NCBI GenBank assembly: GCA_029379385.1
Contig: CM055607.1
Span: 15,500,001-15,564,000 of the forward strand
DNA: 64,000 nt
From: Quillaja saponaria
Taxonomy: Eukaryota; Streptophyta; Magnoliopsida; Fabales; Quillajaceae
Direction of reading: 5' to 3'
A program made the position numbers and the translations under genes. This document shows, in pieces, positions 12,801-22,998 of this stretch (positions within the stretch are counted from its first letter, which is position 1; each line of letters begins with the position of its first letter). The notes under the pieces were generated by a model that saw only the letters and a program-made list of their open reading frames with translations, was not told the origin of the DNA and made no database searches.

Positions 12801-12959
12801 AGTGCTATTTGTTTTAGCTTTTCTCTTTCACAAATTATACATAAGTTAAAAGTCATATAACTATAACTCGTACAATGAGCATGACATATAAGCTAATATA
12901 TATAAAAATGGCTTTCTGATATAATTTTTTATTTTTTTAAATACACTTATGGGTTCTTA
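12801..12959. other. Intergenic, nothing recognised
   Basis: AT-rich, no open frame or structural repeat recognised. Confidence 0.5.
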
Positions 12960-13930
12960 CTATTATATATACAAGGACCTTTAGTTATTATTTTATAATA
13001 AATATTGTGATTAAGACTATTGATTTATTTTTTTCCTAATTTCCTCCCTTTGAACACTAATAGAATTATCACTCTTTTTTTACTATTAATTTTGTTTTTT
13101 CTAATTCTTCTCAATTTATGAATCAATTTTTTTTTTTTTTTTAAAAAGAAAGAAATAATGAACCAAAAGAAATATTAAGAGTATATTTTTATTTTATTAT
13201 AATATTATTTTCTTAACTTTTCTTCTCTTCTATCATAAGAATAATTATAATATTGTTTTCTTAACTTTCAGTAATATTTCATAGTATTAAAATATTGCAC
13301 TTCACACAGAACACTATATATTTTTTCTAACTCTTAGAACAATAAATTTTTTTTTCCTATTGTCAGAATTAAAAAATTTATATAATATTAATTATATTAA
13401 AATAGAGTAACCTTTAGTTATTATTTCGTAATATTAAAATATTGTGCTTGAAATTTGTTTTCTAAGTCTTATAATAATTATTTTCTTAATTCTTCTGCTA
13501 TATTAAGAATTAAAAAAAATTATAAATTTATATTTTGTTAACTTTTAATTATATTTACTAATTTTTTAATTACATTAATATAAATAGCCTTTAGTTATTA
13601 TTTCATAGTATTAAAATATTATGCTTCATATAGATTACTATTTTTTTTCTAACTCTTCCCATTTTAATACTAATATGATTATAATTCAGTTTTTACTAAT
13701 AATTTATTTTTCTAACTATTCTCAATTTCATGCATTAATATTAAAAAGGAAATTATGAATTAAAAGAAATATTTAAGAGTATAATTTTTATTATTACAAC
13801 ATTATTTTATTAATTATGTTTCTACCTTAAGAATTAAAAGAAAAAATTTATATTATAAATTTAATTTTTAATTTGATTTACTTATTTATTTAATTATATT
13901 AACATAAAGTAATATTTTTTTATTAGCTAT
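12960..13930. repeat. AT-rich imperfect tandem repeats
   Basis: A block of the form 'cctttagttattatttc.tagtattaaaatatt.tgctt' recurs near 12975 (degenerate), 13265, 13410 and 13578. Each copy is followed by 'ttttttctaactctt' and a T/A-rich tail. Unit length is roughly 150 to 170 bases. No coding capacity or target duplication was seen. Confidence 0.5.
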
Positions 13931-16261
13931 AATTTTCTAATATATAAGTCAATTCTTGTTAAATATACATGCGCCATAAACATGATTCATACGCAACACA
14001 CATGCCATACAATCTAAATATTATAAACGTATATCAATTATACTTTTATAAATTAATCTAATGAATACCACAACTTCATACGTTTTCAGTTTCAATTGCA
14101 TTAACTTCATAATGAATTTATTTATTGGGTATGGCTAATTATACTAAAAGATGATTTTTTTTTAAAATTTTTTTTTTTTTATTCTTTTCAGCATATGATT
14201 TTATTAGAAGGAAAAATAATTACCTAAAAGTTACTCGCCTCTTTTTGTATAGGCAAAAAAAATTAGGACGATACAAGAAATATTGAAATACAAATTTTTA
14301 CTTTGACATATGGTGAACTCACGAACTGATTTGATTAATTTTAATTAACGTCACCCTACCATATGAATTTTCAGTGTTCTCAGTCAAAGGGTCCATCCAG
14401 GTAATTATATTCTATGTTTTCGTGCAAAATTGGTTTAATTATAATATTTAATATTGTACATTTTGTTTATAGTAAATGAGTTCAATTGACATGTAAATCT
14501 TATCTAAGGTTATTATTATATAAATGATAAATCATACGTCAAAAGAGTTTATTGGCTGTGGTTTCTCCAGCCCAACTGGAATATACCAATTTAAGGTTTT
14601 TATATACCATGAATTAAGGACCACGATGACGATGACCCTTGTGATAGTAAAATCACCAACTTGGTTTTGAGATCTTACTAAATTCATGAACATAGTTTTT
14701 TTTTTTTTTTTTTTCTTTTCTTTTATTTAGTATATCATATATGTTTTGATTAAAAGCCATTAAATTCATGAACATAGTTTTTTTCTTTTATCAGTTATTA
14801 TTTGTGATAGCCTAATTTTTTATTTATTTATTTAGTAGAACCTATTATAAAAATCATCACTTCAAAACTAAAAAATTTATAAAAATTTCTCTCTTCACAA
14901 TCTCTTCTAAAAAGATTGGAATCCAAAAGTCAATGAGAGTGAACTTACTTTCTTAACCACCAAATTAACCCATTAACGGTTTCAATCTCATCATTGTATG
15001 GTTTGTAATGAACTAAAACTTTTTCTATGCTCCTATTAACTGTAACTTTTGTGTATTAATTTTATGATTGTTTAAATTAAGTTAGTAATTAGACGTGTTC
15101 AATTAATCATATCGACTATAGAGATTAAAATTAAAAAAATAGTATATAAGTGGTACATCTGTAACACTATTTAATAAATAGTCAAATACTTAAAGGCAAA
15201 AAAATAATAACTCGATTCATCAAAAAGTGTAAAATTAATAGTTTTCCCAAATTCCTTTGTAATTCTTTTTAGTAACTCAAACCGTTATTTTATTTGTAGC
15301 AATGGTCGTTTTTCTTTTTTTAACAAATAACACTTGATTCGTTTGTAATTTGATGTTTGTCCACTTTGTCTTTTGTCTACTTGAAGTTTTAAATTTTCAC
15401 TTTTCCCATTTAAGGTTTGAAGAAACACATGTGGATTGTTAAACTTGAAATTCTTTAATCTTTAGCTGACTGAAAACCTAAGCAGCTTTCCAATATCGTA
15501 TAATTTTGTATATTAATTTAGGTCATGCGATGTATTGAACTCTAAGAATATTAATGGCTGGCCTGATGGTTAAGGAAAAAAAAAAAAATATTTCTTTTTT
15601 GAATTTTTTACTTCAAAATTTAGAAGATGTCATGTGAATTAAAATTTTCATAAATTCTTCAATCTCAATGCAAAATGGTCTAAAAAATTGTATTGAGTAA
15701 TTATTGGCTTATGGTTTCAAAGAGTCATGATCCCTAACTATTTCAACATTGTTCACACTCTAATCTTATGAACTTTTTTTTTTTTAAGTTATCTTTAATT
15801 CAATATAACCCATTTTCTTTTCTTGATAATTTTATTACTATTATCATCGATAATTTAACTTAAACGACTAATACGTGATTTATATTTCAACGCCGAGATC
15901 GAGCACTATTAATCTATTAAGAGAAACAAAAAAAAATTGTTATTATTACAGTTTCCTTCATCATCTCTCCATCCACCAAGTGATCAGTTTAGAGCAACTT
16001 TCTCTTTTGATGCTTGTGGATTATAGTACCTATTTCTTCCATTGGTTGATGAGATAGTTTTGTTCAAGTCCAGCAAAAGAGGACATAAATGTTGAATTGA
16101 ACTTTGGCATTCCGGTGGAGGGGCCACTACCGAGTAGTGAGACTACTGACTACTCATTATTTTTCTGAATTTATGTTTCTTACGGACACTTGGATGACCA
16201 TATCATGGGCCGCCAACCCTGGAGTACAAATTCCTTTTTGATGCCTACTCCGGCTAGCCGA
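13931..16261. other. AT-rich intergenic region
   Basis: No supported gene. Contains several long T or A homopolymers (for example 14160-14190, 14697-14715, 15775-15786). The short open frame at 15875-16057 has no family resemblance and an unconvincing composition. Confidence 0.5.
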
Positions 16262-16269
16262 TGACGTGG
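16262..16269. promoter_or_regulatory. TGACGTGG element (ACGT-core / bZIP-type site)
   Basis: TGACGTGG sits about 0.85 kb upstream of the TauE/SafE start in a locally less AT-rich segment. It matches the ACGT-core sites bound by plant bZIP factors. Function is inferred only. Confidence 0.3.
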
Positions 16270-16828
16270 CCATCCTGCCAAAGCCCTTAAAGACATTTTT
16301 TCATATTTATTAATCTTCTCAAATTTTATTTTATTTTAATTTTTTAATGAAAAATTTTATTTTTAAAAGAATAGAAAGTTTGACTGTGCTTTAGTATTAT
16401 TTGGAAATAAATTTGCTGATGACTTTTTTTGGTAAAATCGAAGTTTACTCCTATGATTTTAACATTATCATTAAATACCTTTGTAATTCCATTGACACAA
16501 GTTTCTGATTTTAATTATTAAGGAAATTATTAGAACTTTTTCTATTTAGAATTAATAATGTCTTTCTCCTGTGAAATTAGTTTCGAAGTTTTAGTCAATC
16601 AATCAGATCTGATATCACTAAATTAGCTGAAGATTAAATTGAATTTGAAAATCTACATTAATGGTAAAAACAATTTATAGCGTAGAATTAAAATAGATAA
16701 TAAATAAATCATTGACTTTTATTTATGTACCAGAATTTTACTAGGGAACCAGAATTACTCCTTGTATAATAACGCTTTATAATTCAATTAAAAAAATAAG
16801 TGTTTACATGGGGACCACTTATATGCCG

Positions 16829-16836
16829 CCACGTGG
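16829..16836. promoter_or_regulatory. Palindromic G-box CCACGTGG
   Basis: CCACGTGG, a perfect G-box palindrome, lies about 290 bases upstream of the TauE/SafE ATG and 150 bases upstream of the probable TATA box. G-boxes bind bZIP and bHLH factors (light and abscisic acid responses). The position fits a proximal promoter element. Confidence 0.45.
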
Positions 16837-16939
16837 AATTGTATCTCTGTAATCTCGGTTAATGTATTCATGTCATGTGACACTATTACCCGTCCGAATT
16901 TTCTACTCTATTAAACGACATATATTCTGTGTTTTCTTC

Positions 16940-16979
16940 TCTCTCTCTCTCTTCCTGTCTGTCTGTCTGTCTCTCTCTT
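16940..16979 (+). promoter_or_regulatory. CT-rich tract before the TATA box
   Basis: A (CT)n / (TGTC)n pyrimidine tract just upstream of the TATA-like sequence, typical of plant core promoters (Y-patch-like). It is also a microsatellite. Confidence 0.35.
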
Positions 16980-16985
16980 CTAACC

Positions 16986-16997
16986 TTTATATATATT
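16986..16997 (+). promoter_or_regulatory. Probable TATA box of the TauE/SafE gene
   Basis: ctttatatatatta lies about 125 bases before the ATG at 17118. A two-codon upstream ORF (ATG GTC TAA) at 17021-17029 would be in the leader if transcription starts about 30 bases downstream of the TATA box. That start lies close to this position, so its inclusion is uncertain. Confidence 0.45.
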
Positions 16998-17117
16998 AGT
17001 TTTTTGTTTTTGGGTCTATAATGGTCTAAAATTTGTCGTGCCAAACAGGAAATAACGTAGCCTGAGTGGTGAGAGAGGTTTTGTTAGTTGTTGTTGTTGT
17101 TCTCGTTTTATTCATCC

Positions 17118-17529
17118 ATGGCAACCAGAGGGTTCGTCCTTTATCTTCTTTCGGGTTTCTCTGTGGTTATTCTTTCGGTACTAATCTTTACCGACTCGAA
17201 TTACCGTAACCCGGACCGAGTTTCTCTATCAACCGCAAACTCAATCCAATTCGGATCCAGTGCCGATAAAGTTTGGCCGGTAAACATATTTATATATATA
17301 TTCGTTATTTATTTATATATTTTCGTATATATTTTTTATTTTATTTATTTATTTTTGCAGGAATTGAAAGTTAGTTTGAAACTAGCGGTAGCAACAGTGA
17401 TAGGATTTCTGGGATCTGCATGTGGAACAGTGGGTGGTGTTGGAGGAGGAGGCATTTTTGTTCCTATGCTTACTTTGATTATTGGTTTTGACACCAAGTC
17501 TGCTGCTGCTCTTTCTAAATGTATGCAAT

Positions 17530-17564
<35 letters not shown>

Positions 17565-20522
17565 CAGTTTTTAATAAATCTTTTTAATTTTCTATTACTT
17601 AAAATGACAGATACTCAGACCAATTAATTACTTGGAATTTTAATTTACAATAGTAACTGTGCCAGGCTGAGTAATTTTTTTTTTTTGGGTGAAAAAATAA
17701 AAATAAAAATTGCAGGCATGATAATGGGGGCATCAGCATCATCAGTTTGGTATAATCTAAGAGTGCCCCATCCAACAAAAGAGGTGCCAATAATAGACTA
17801 TGATCTTGCACTTCTTTTCCAGCCCATGCTCATGCTTGGCATTACAATTGGTGTTTCCCTTAGTGTTGTTTTTCCATATTGGCTTATCACTGTACTCATC
17901 ATTATCCTTTTCATTGGTAAGCTTGTCTCTTTTATATATTTTTTATTTTTTATTTTTTGAAATAAAATAGACTTGAAAATTAATATGTTACTCTCAGATG
18001 TGTTAAAAAAATCTAATCCATTCTGTTGACGACGCAATGGTATTTTAATTTAATTTTTTAGGAACCTCATCACGATCATTTTTTAAAGGAATAGAGATGT
18101 GGAAGGAAGAGACTATTATTAAGGTGAAAGCTCTACCATACCATCAGACAGTAATTTTTCTTAAACAAATATTTTAGAGGCTTTTTAATTAGTGATTATA
18201 ACTTACTAATTAGTCTCTTTTGATATTTTTTTTTTTTAAATCTGCAGAAAGAAATATCAAAGCAACAAGAGGCCGTCATTAATTCCCGGGGCGAATGTAA
18301 GATAAATATGAATTTTTTTTTTCTTCTAAGTATAAAATTGCTCTTATAAATAAATGTTCTAATTTAATTACTAGTATATTTTCTGAAATATGCAGTACTG
18401 ATAAATACAGAATATGAGCCATTGGTTCCTAAAGAAGAGAAATCAGCATTGGTATGTAAAATTTCACTTCATTTTCTTTCTAGTTATTGTTTTAATCCAT
18501 TTATTTATATTTAAAAGGAAGTGACCCTCTTTTTGTTTTAATATTTTTTTTTCTTTTCCAGCAAATTCTTTGTTTCAACCTTAGGTGGAATAGGATTTTG
18601 GTGCTACTAGCTGTCTGGGTTTCTTTCCTGCTACTTCAAATCTTAAAGGCAATAAGTCTTTTTCTCACTATAGATCTCTCTAGCTATCTCTTGTTCATAC
18701 CTACACCCATTAATTTATTTATTTCTAAAATATCGAGTTCACATTAATTATATTTAATTTGGTTTTGGTGTACTTGAACGTTTCAGAATGATGTAAGGGT
18801 TTGCAGTGCATGGTATTGGGTACTATTCTGCTTACAGGTAATTAAATATGCAGTATTATACAAAAAGCCAATTAGATGAGTCCAAGTTGGTAGTTTAACT
18901 TATTTGATGCATGCATGTTGGTAGGGTCATGTGTCATATATTCTCATGATTTTGTAATTTTCTGTTTCAGTTCCCAATTTCATTTGGAGTGTTTGGGTAT
19001 GAAGCAGTGAAATTGTACAAGGAGCATAAGAAGAGGATGAGCACAGGGAACACAGAGTCTATTTGTGAGGCTTCAATTGAATGGACTGCTTTGCATCTTG
19101 CGTTTTGTGCACTATGTGGAATCTTAGGAGGCACTGTTGGTGGTCTTCTCGGATCTGGGGGTGGATTCATCCTGGGCCCTCTTCTATTAGAGATTGGTGT
19201 TATACCCCAGGTAATTTTAATATTATTCATTCAGATTTTACTTTATGTTAATTCTTACCAAAACAAAGGAAAAAGATGTAAGCATTATTAATTTACATTG
19301 CTTTATTACCAGGAATGCACTCATTATATAATAATATATGGATTGTATAAGCACAGTTAAAGGACAAACCTTACTAGTTAAAATAAAATTTACTGCCTAG
19401 GTCAAATTTTTTATTATTATGTATAAAATGTGGTTATTCATAAGATGTATTATTTCTAAAGAAATGTTAACTTCGAAAATAGTTTCAGGTCTTCATATAT
19501 TTTCAGAATAGATATTGATAAGTATAGAGATTCATTATAAACCGTTCGATATTTAAATTTTGACCATTGGGTAATATTGATAAGTTTCAGGTCTCCATAT
19601 ATTCACAATAGTTCATTACAATATATCACATCTAACCTGTTGTTGTTCTCAGATTTTTAGTGGATTTATAAATTAGTTGTCCTGATTTATCTGAACTTAC
19701 ATGTTTAGAATATTTTTATGTTACTCTTGAGATCCAACTTGCAAGAAAAGAGCAATGCGAGGTTAGGCGGGGCCTGAGATCTTTCTCCGAACCTTAAGTC
19801 AATCCTTTTTAGATCGGGATGAGTTATAAATTATAGTGTGAGAATGTAAAAAAGAGAATTTGAATTCTTTTACCTTTGAGCTTAACCCATTTATATAATG
19901 ATATGTGGCCAATGAGGTATTGTCGTGTGTTTAGGATTATTTTTCCCTAAACAAGTTGCTTATGTGCCACAAGTTGTATGTGTATTGAATGGGTATAATT
20001 CGATACTAACAATTCTGATTTGATTTACAGGTTGCTAGTGCAACAGCAACATTTGTAATGATGTTCTCTGCATCTCTATCTGTTGTAGAATTCTACCTCC
20101 TCAAGAGGTTTCCCATCCCTTATGGTATGACACTCCTATATCTGATTGTTTTATTTAGTTTCTTTCTGATTTAAGGTGGAATAATTAAATCTTTGATATG
20201 CAGCACTGTACCTCGTGTCGGTTTCTGTTTTAGCTGGATTTTGGGGACAGTTCTTTATAAGAAAATTAATCACATTTCTTAGAAGGGCTTCAATCGTTGT
20301 CTTCATTCTCTCTGCTGTGATTTGCGCTAGTGCTCTCACAATGGGTACGTAATCCTAATACACACGTTTCTGTAACACCTGCACTTTTGTATTTTTTCCA
20401 TTATTAGCTAATTGATTGAAAATAACATAATTCTCTCAGGTGTGATTGGAATTGAGACAAGCATTAAAATGATACACAACCACGAGTTCATGGGATTTCT
20501 AGGCTTTTGTAGCAGTCAGTGA
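17118..20522 (+). CDS. TauE/SafE family membrane protein (12 exons, 470 aa)
   Basis: Predicted multi-pass membrane protein of the TSUP family (TauE/SafE, anion or sulfonate/sulfite exporter-like in bacteria; plant substrate not settled). Exons: 17118-17279, 17361-17520, 17716-17916, 18062-18150, 18248-18296, 18396-18451, 18562-18648, 18787-18837, 18971-19210, 20031-20124, 20204-20344, 20440-20522. All junctions keep frame, and the total is 1413 nt. Residues 5-25 form a hydrophobic leader. The Gly-rich signature '[14 protein letters not shown]' is at 76-89 and its second-half counterpart '[14 protein letters not shown]' at 338-351, the internal twofold repeat of this fold. 'FQPMLMLGI' and a hydrophilic loop with '[10 protein letters not shown]' match plant members. 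ATG 17118 was chosen because it has a good context and no earlier in-frame ATG exists. Intron 7 has a GC donor. No stop or shift was seen, so it is probably functional. Confidence 0.9.
17531..17561 (+). repeat. (CT)n microsatellite in intron 2
   Basis: About 15 uninterrupted CT units, starting 10 bases after the intron 2 donor of the TauE/SafE gene. Confidence 0.9.
18649..18786 (+). other. GC-AG intron (intron 7 of the TauE/SafE gene)
   Basis: The exon ends ...TTAAAG at 18648 and the intron begins GCAATAAG. The acceptor is tttcag before 18787. No in-frame GT donor nearby restores the reading frame across the conserved block '[18 protein letters not shown]'. Confidence 0.75.
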
Positions 20523-22016
20523 TTTTCTATGCAATGATGGCTGAATGTAGCCAAAAGAAGAAGAATTGTGCTTTATTTATGATACAAGCAGCTTGGATTA
20601 ATTAATTTGGTCAATGTCTGTTGACCAAAAAAACCACAATGATCGTTGTGAGTATCCAAGTAAAAAATAGTAATAAGGTCTGCTTGAATTGTCTTTATTT
20701 TGAGTGAAAATTATTGTGTGGTCGAGTATGTTAGCTCCTGGCTGACATACCTCATCATTTACAGTGTTATATCCCTATATGTCACTCTGCCATTGCTATT
20801 ACTAGTAGTTCTTTTGGTATGTGTTGGTATTCATCTCATTGTCTGCAAATGAATTGAAATTGTTTTCTCGTGGTATTATAATTAATTTCCTATCAAGAAT
20901 AGTTTTTAATTTTTCACTAATTTTTTTTATTAATATAATATCACTTTTACAGTTTGTTAGTGGCATCGTATAAGATTAGATAATTTAAGTTTATACAATA
21001 TATTAGACAACATAGTTATGGTTCAAATCTCCTTAAAGAGATTATGGGGATATAGTAAAATCCCCATCAATTTTCTAGTCTTGGCATAGTTGATCTATGT
21101 ACCTTTGACTGGATTAGAGAAATGATTAGTCGAGATATGCATAAACTGACCTATACACACAAATAAAAAAAAAGTCAACTTAATTATATTGTTTTCTTAT
21201 TCTTGCTCTCGCTAATATATAATTTATTAATGCCACGACATAGAATTAGATAGATTTAGTAATATAAATTTATATTATCATATTATTATCAAACACGATA
21301 TAAGAGTGAATAGGACAAATTTTACTAAATTATTGTTATACAAGCTCTAAATGAGTCCTTAATTCTAAGATCTCTGATAACACTTTGAATCTGTTTTTAA
21401 TCTTTACTAATTATTTATTATTTAAGAAATATTTTCAAGTTATTATGAAAAAGACAAAACCATATATGTACTTTACCTATTGATTAATATTTGTTTTGTT
21501 ATTTTTCCAATGACAAATATAAAATAAAGTTTACATAAATTCATGTGTTTCCTCCATAGATCTAATTACCAATATGTCAAGGGAAAGGAAGAAAATGCTA
21601 ATACTAAGAGGAAAACAAAAAACTGCGTATATCAATCAAAATCAAAAGTTTGTTTGGTCAAACATCATAAGTTTGGCTTTTTATGGATTTTATGGATACG
21701 CAAATGAATGACTGAAAATTTATACAATAAGCATTGCTCACCTTGTGTGTGGAAGAGAATGTTTATTCATTGAATATGTGGTTGGGATGACAGATGTTCA
21801 TGTGATTGATCTGATCTGCATCTCTTTGTTGTGTAGCTCTTTTCTTTTTTTCTTTCCCTCTTGGCATCAAATGTGACTTAATTTTGGAAGTTTTTGTAAG
21901 TGAAAAAAAAAAAAGAAAAAAAAAAGAGCGCATCAGTCGGGCAATTTTTTGTCACCTTGTTCTCTTAAAAAAGTAATAATAATTGCTTTTGGATAATGAT
22001 TAATAAATTCTACGAG
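20523..22016. other. Intergenic and 3' flank of the TauE/SafE gene
   Basis: No open frame with family resemblance. Probable 3' untranslated sequence follows the stop, but no canonical AATAAA stands out in the first 150 bases. A-rich run near 21904-21927. Otherwise AT-rich DNA. Confidence 0.5.
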
Positions 22017-22189
22017 TACCAACATTCATATAATAAAAGGTGGATAGAAAATTAGAATTTGTTTACAATTTTTAGTAGTTTTTCCATGGTTAGATGCCAT
22101 GATCTAAAGCAAGAAAAAAAAAATGTTTGATGTACATTAGATCACTCTCACTATCACAAATCTAAGTTCAGACCTTTTAGTGCTTAATA
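22017..22189 (+). repeat. LTR-end-like repeat shared with 44727-46060
   Basis: From gagtaccaacatt through an AATAAA (near 22030) and 'ggtgga.agaaaattag', 'tgtttacaatttttact/gt', 'tgccatgatc.aaagca' and 'gtttg.tgtacat', this stretch matches 44727-44812 joined to 46015-46060. A polyadenylation-type signal plus a primer-site-like sequence right after it (22190) suggests the R-U5 end of a 5' LTR of the Tat-lineage element. No corresponding LTR start or target duplication was found. Confidence 0.5.
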
Positions 22190-22208
22190 TTGGAGTCGTT
22201 TGTAGAAA
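22190..22208 (+). other. Degenerate primer binding site (Tat-lineage type)
   Basis: TTGGAGTCGTTTGTAGAAA resembles the TTGGCGCCGTCTGTGGGAA sequence common after the LTR of Tat-lineage gypsy elements. There are five differences, four of them C-to-T or G-to-A changes as expected from deamination of methylated cytosine. The comparison is from memory. Confidence 0.45.
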
Positions 22209-22339
22209 GCTATCATGTTTAGCTTTTTAAACGCTCCCCTACCACGTTACTTAATACTTTGTCGAAACTCCAATTAACCCAAAAAAATTATATCATGGAA
22301 AACCAACCCATGATGAATCTCTTGACACTACAACAAAAT

Positions 22340-22830
22340 TGCATTTTAGCAATGGATGAAAATTGTTGTGAAATACTGAAAAACCGTTGCTTCAAGATTC
22401 AACAACAGTTATATCAGTCATTACCTAAAACTGCATTGCCTTTCATCTAAAGCAACGGTTTTTTGTACATTTACCACAACACTTAAATAACCATTGCAAA
22501 ATATAACTAGTGCAATGGTTTATTTGAAACCATATAGCAACGTTTATAGCAACGATTTTTATTATTTCTCGCAACACTTATTTAAGCATTACAAAATATA
22601 TTATCAGCAACGGTTTTTATAATTTGCAATACTTTTGTAACTATTGCTAATTATATATTGCAATAGTTTTCCTGGCCACATAGCATTGCCTTATCACCAG
22701 TAAATATCATTTGCAACACTTGTTAACCGTTGCAAAAATTTTCTTTCGCAACAGTTTTTTGAATAATTGCAACAATCATTTTGTATAAATTAGTTGCAAC
22801 ACTTTTTTTTTTTTTTTTTTTTTCTGTTGC
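22340..22830. repeat. CACTA subterminal repeats (left)
   Basis: Many variants of a 'gcaacggtttt' / 'aaaaccgttgc' motif in both orientations, for example near 22382, 22452, 22608, 22725 and 22748, often joined to 'gcaacactt'. In En/Spm elements such motifs bind the element-encoded TNPA/TNP1-type protein. A T-run lies at 22804-22823. Confidence 0.8.
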
Positions 22831-22998
22831 CATTCATTTATTTTAGCTATAAATAAAAACTAATATTGTATTTTCCAATAATTTGAAAGTAAAACCTGTA
22901 ATTTAATAACAAATCCGTAGTATCAACAACAAATCAAAATTTCAATAACAACCATATATATGATATAAAGTCTTACAAGACCATACAAATTAAGAATA

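Noticed and set aside
15875..16057. Small protein gene upstream of TauE/SafE
   Set aside because: 60 codons, no homology pattern, AT-rich composition like the surrounding intergenic DNA.
17088..17117. Upstream extension of the TauE/SafE reading frame
   Set aside because: The extension begins at a TTG, not ATG. ATG 17118 has a better context and gives a hydrophobic N-terminus like other plant members.
22340..22830. CRISPR-like array
   Set aside because: The recurring short motifs are irregularly spaced, occur in both orientations, and sit inside CACTA ends in a plant genome.
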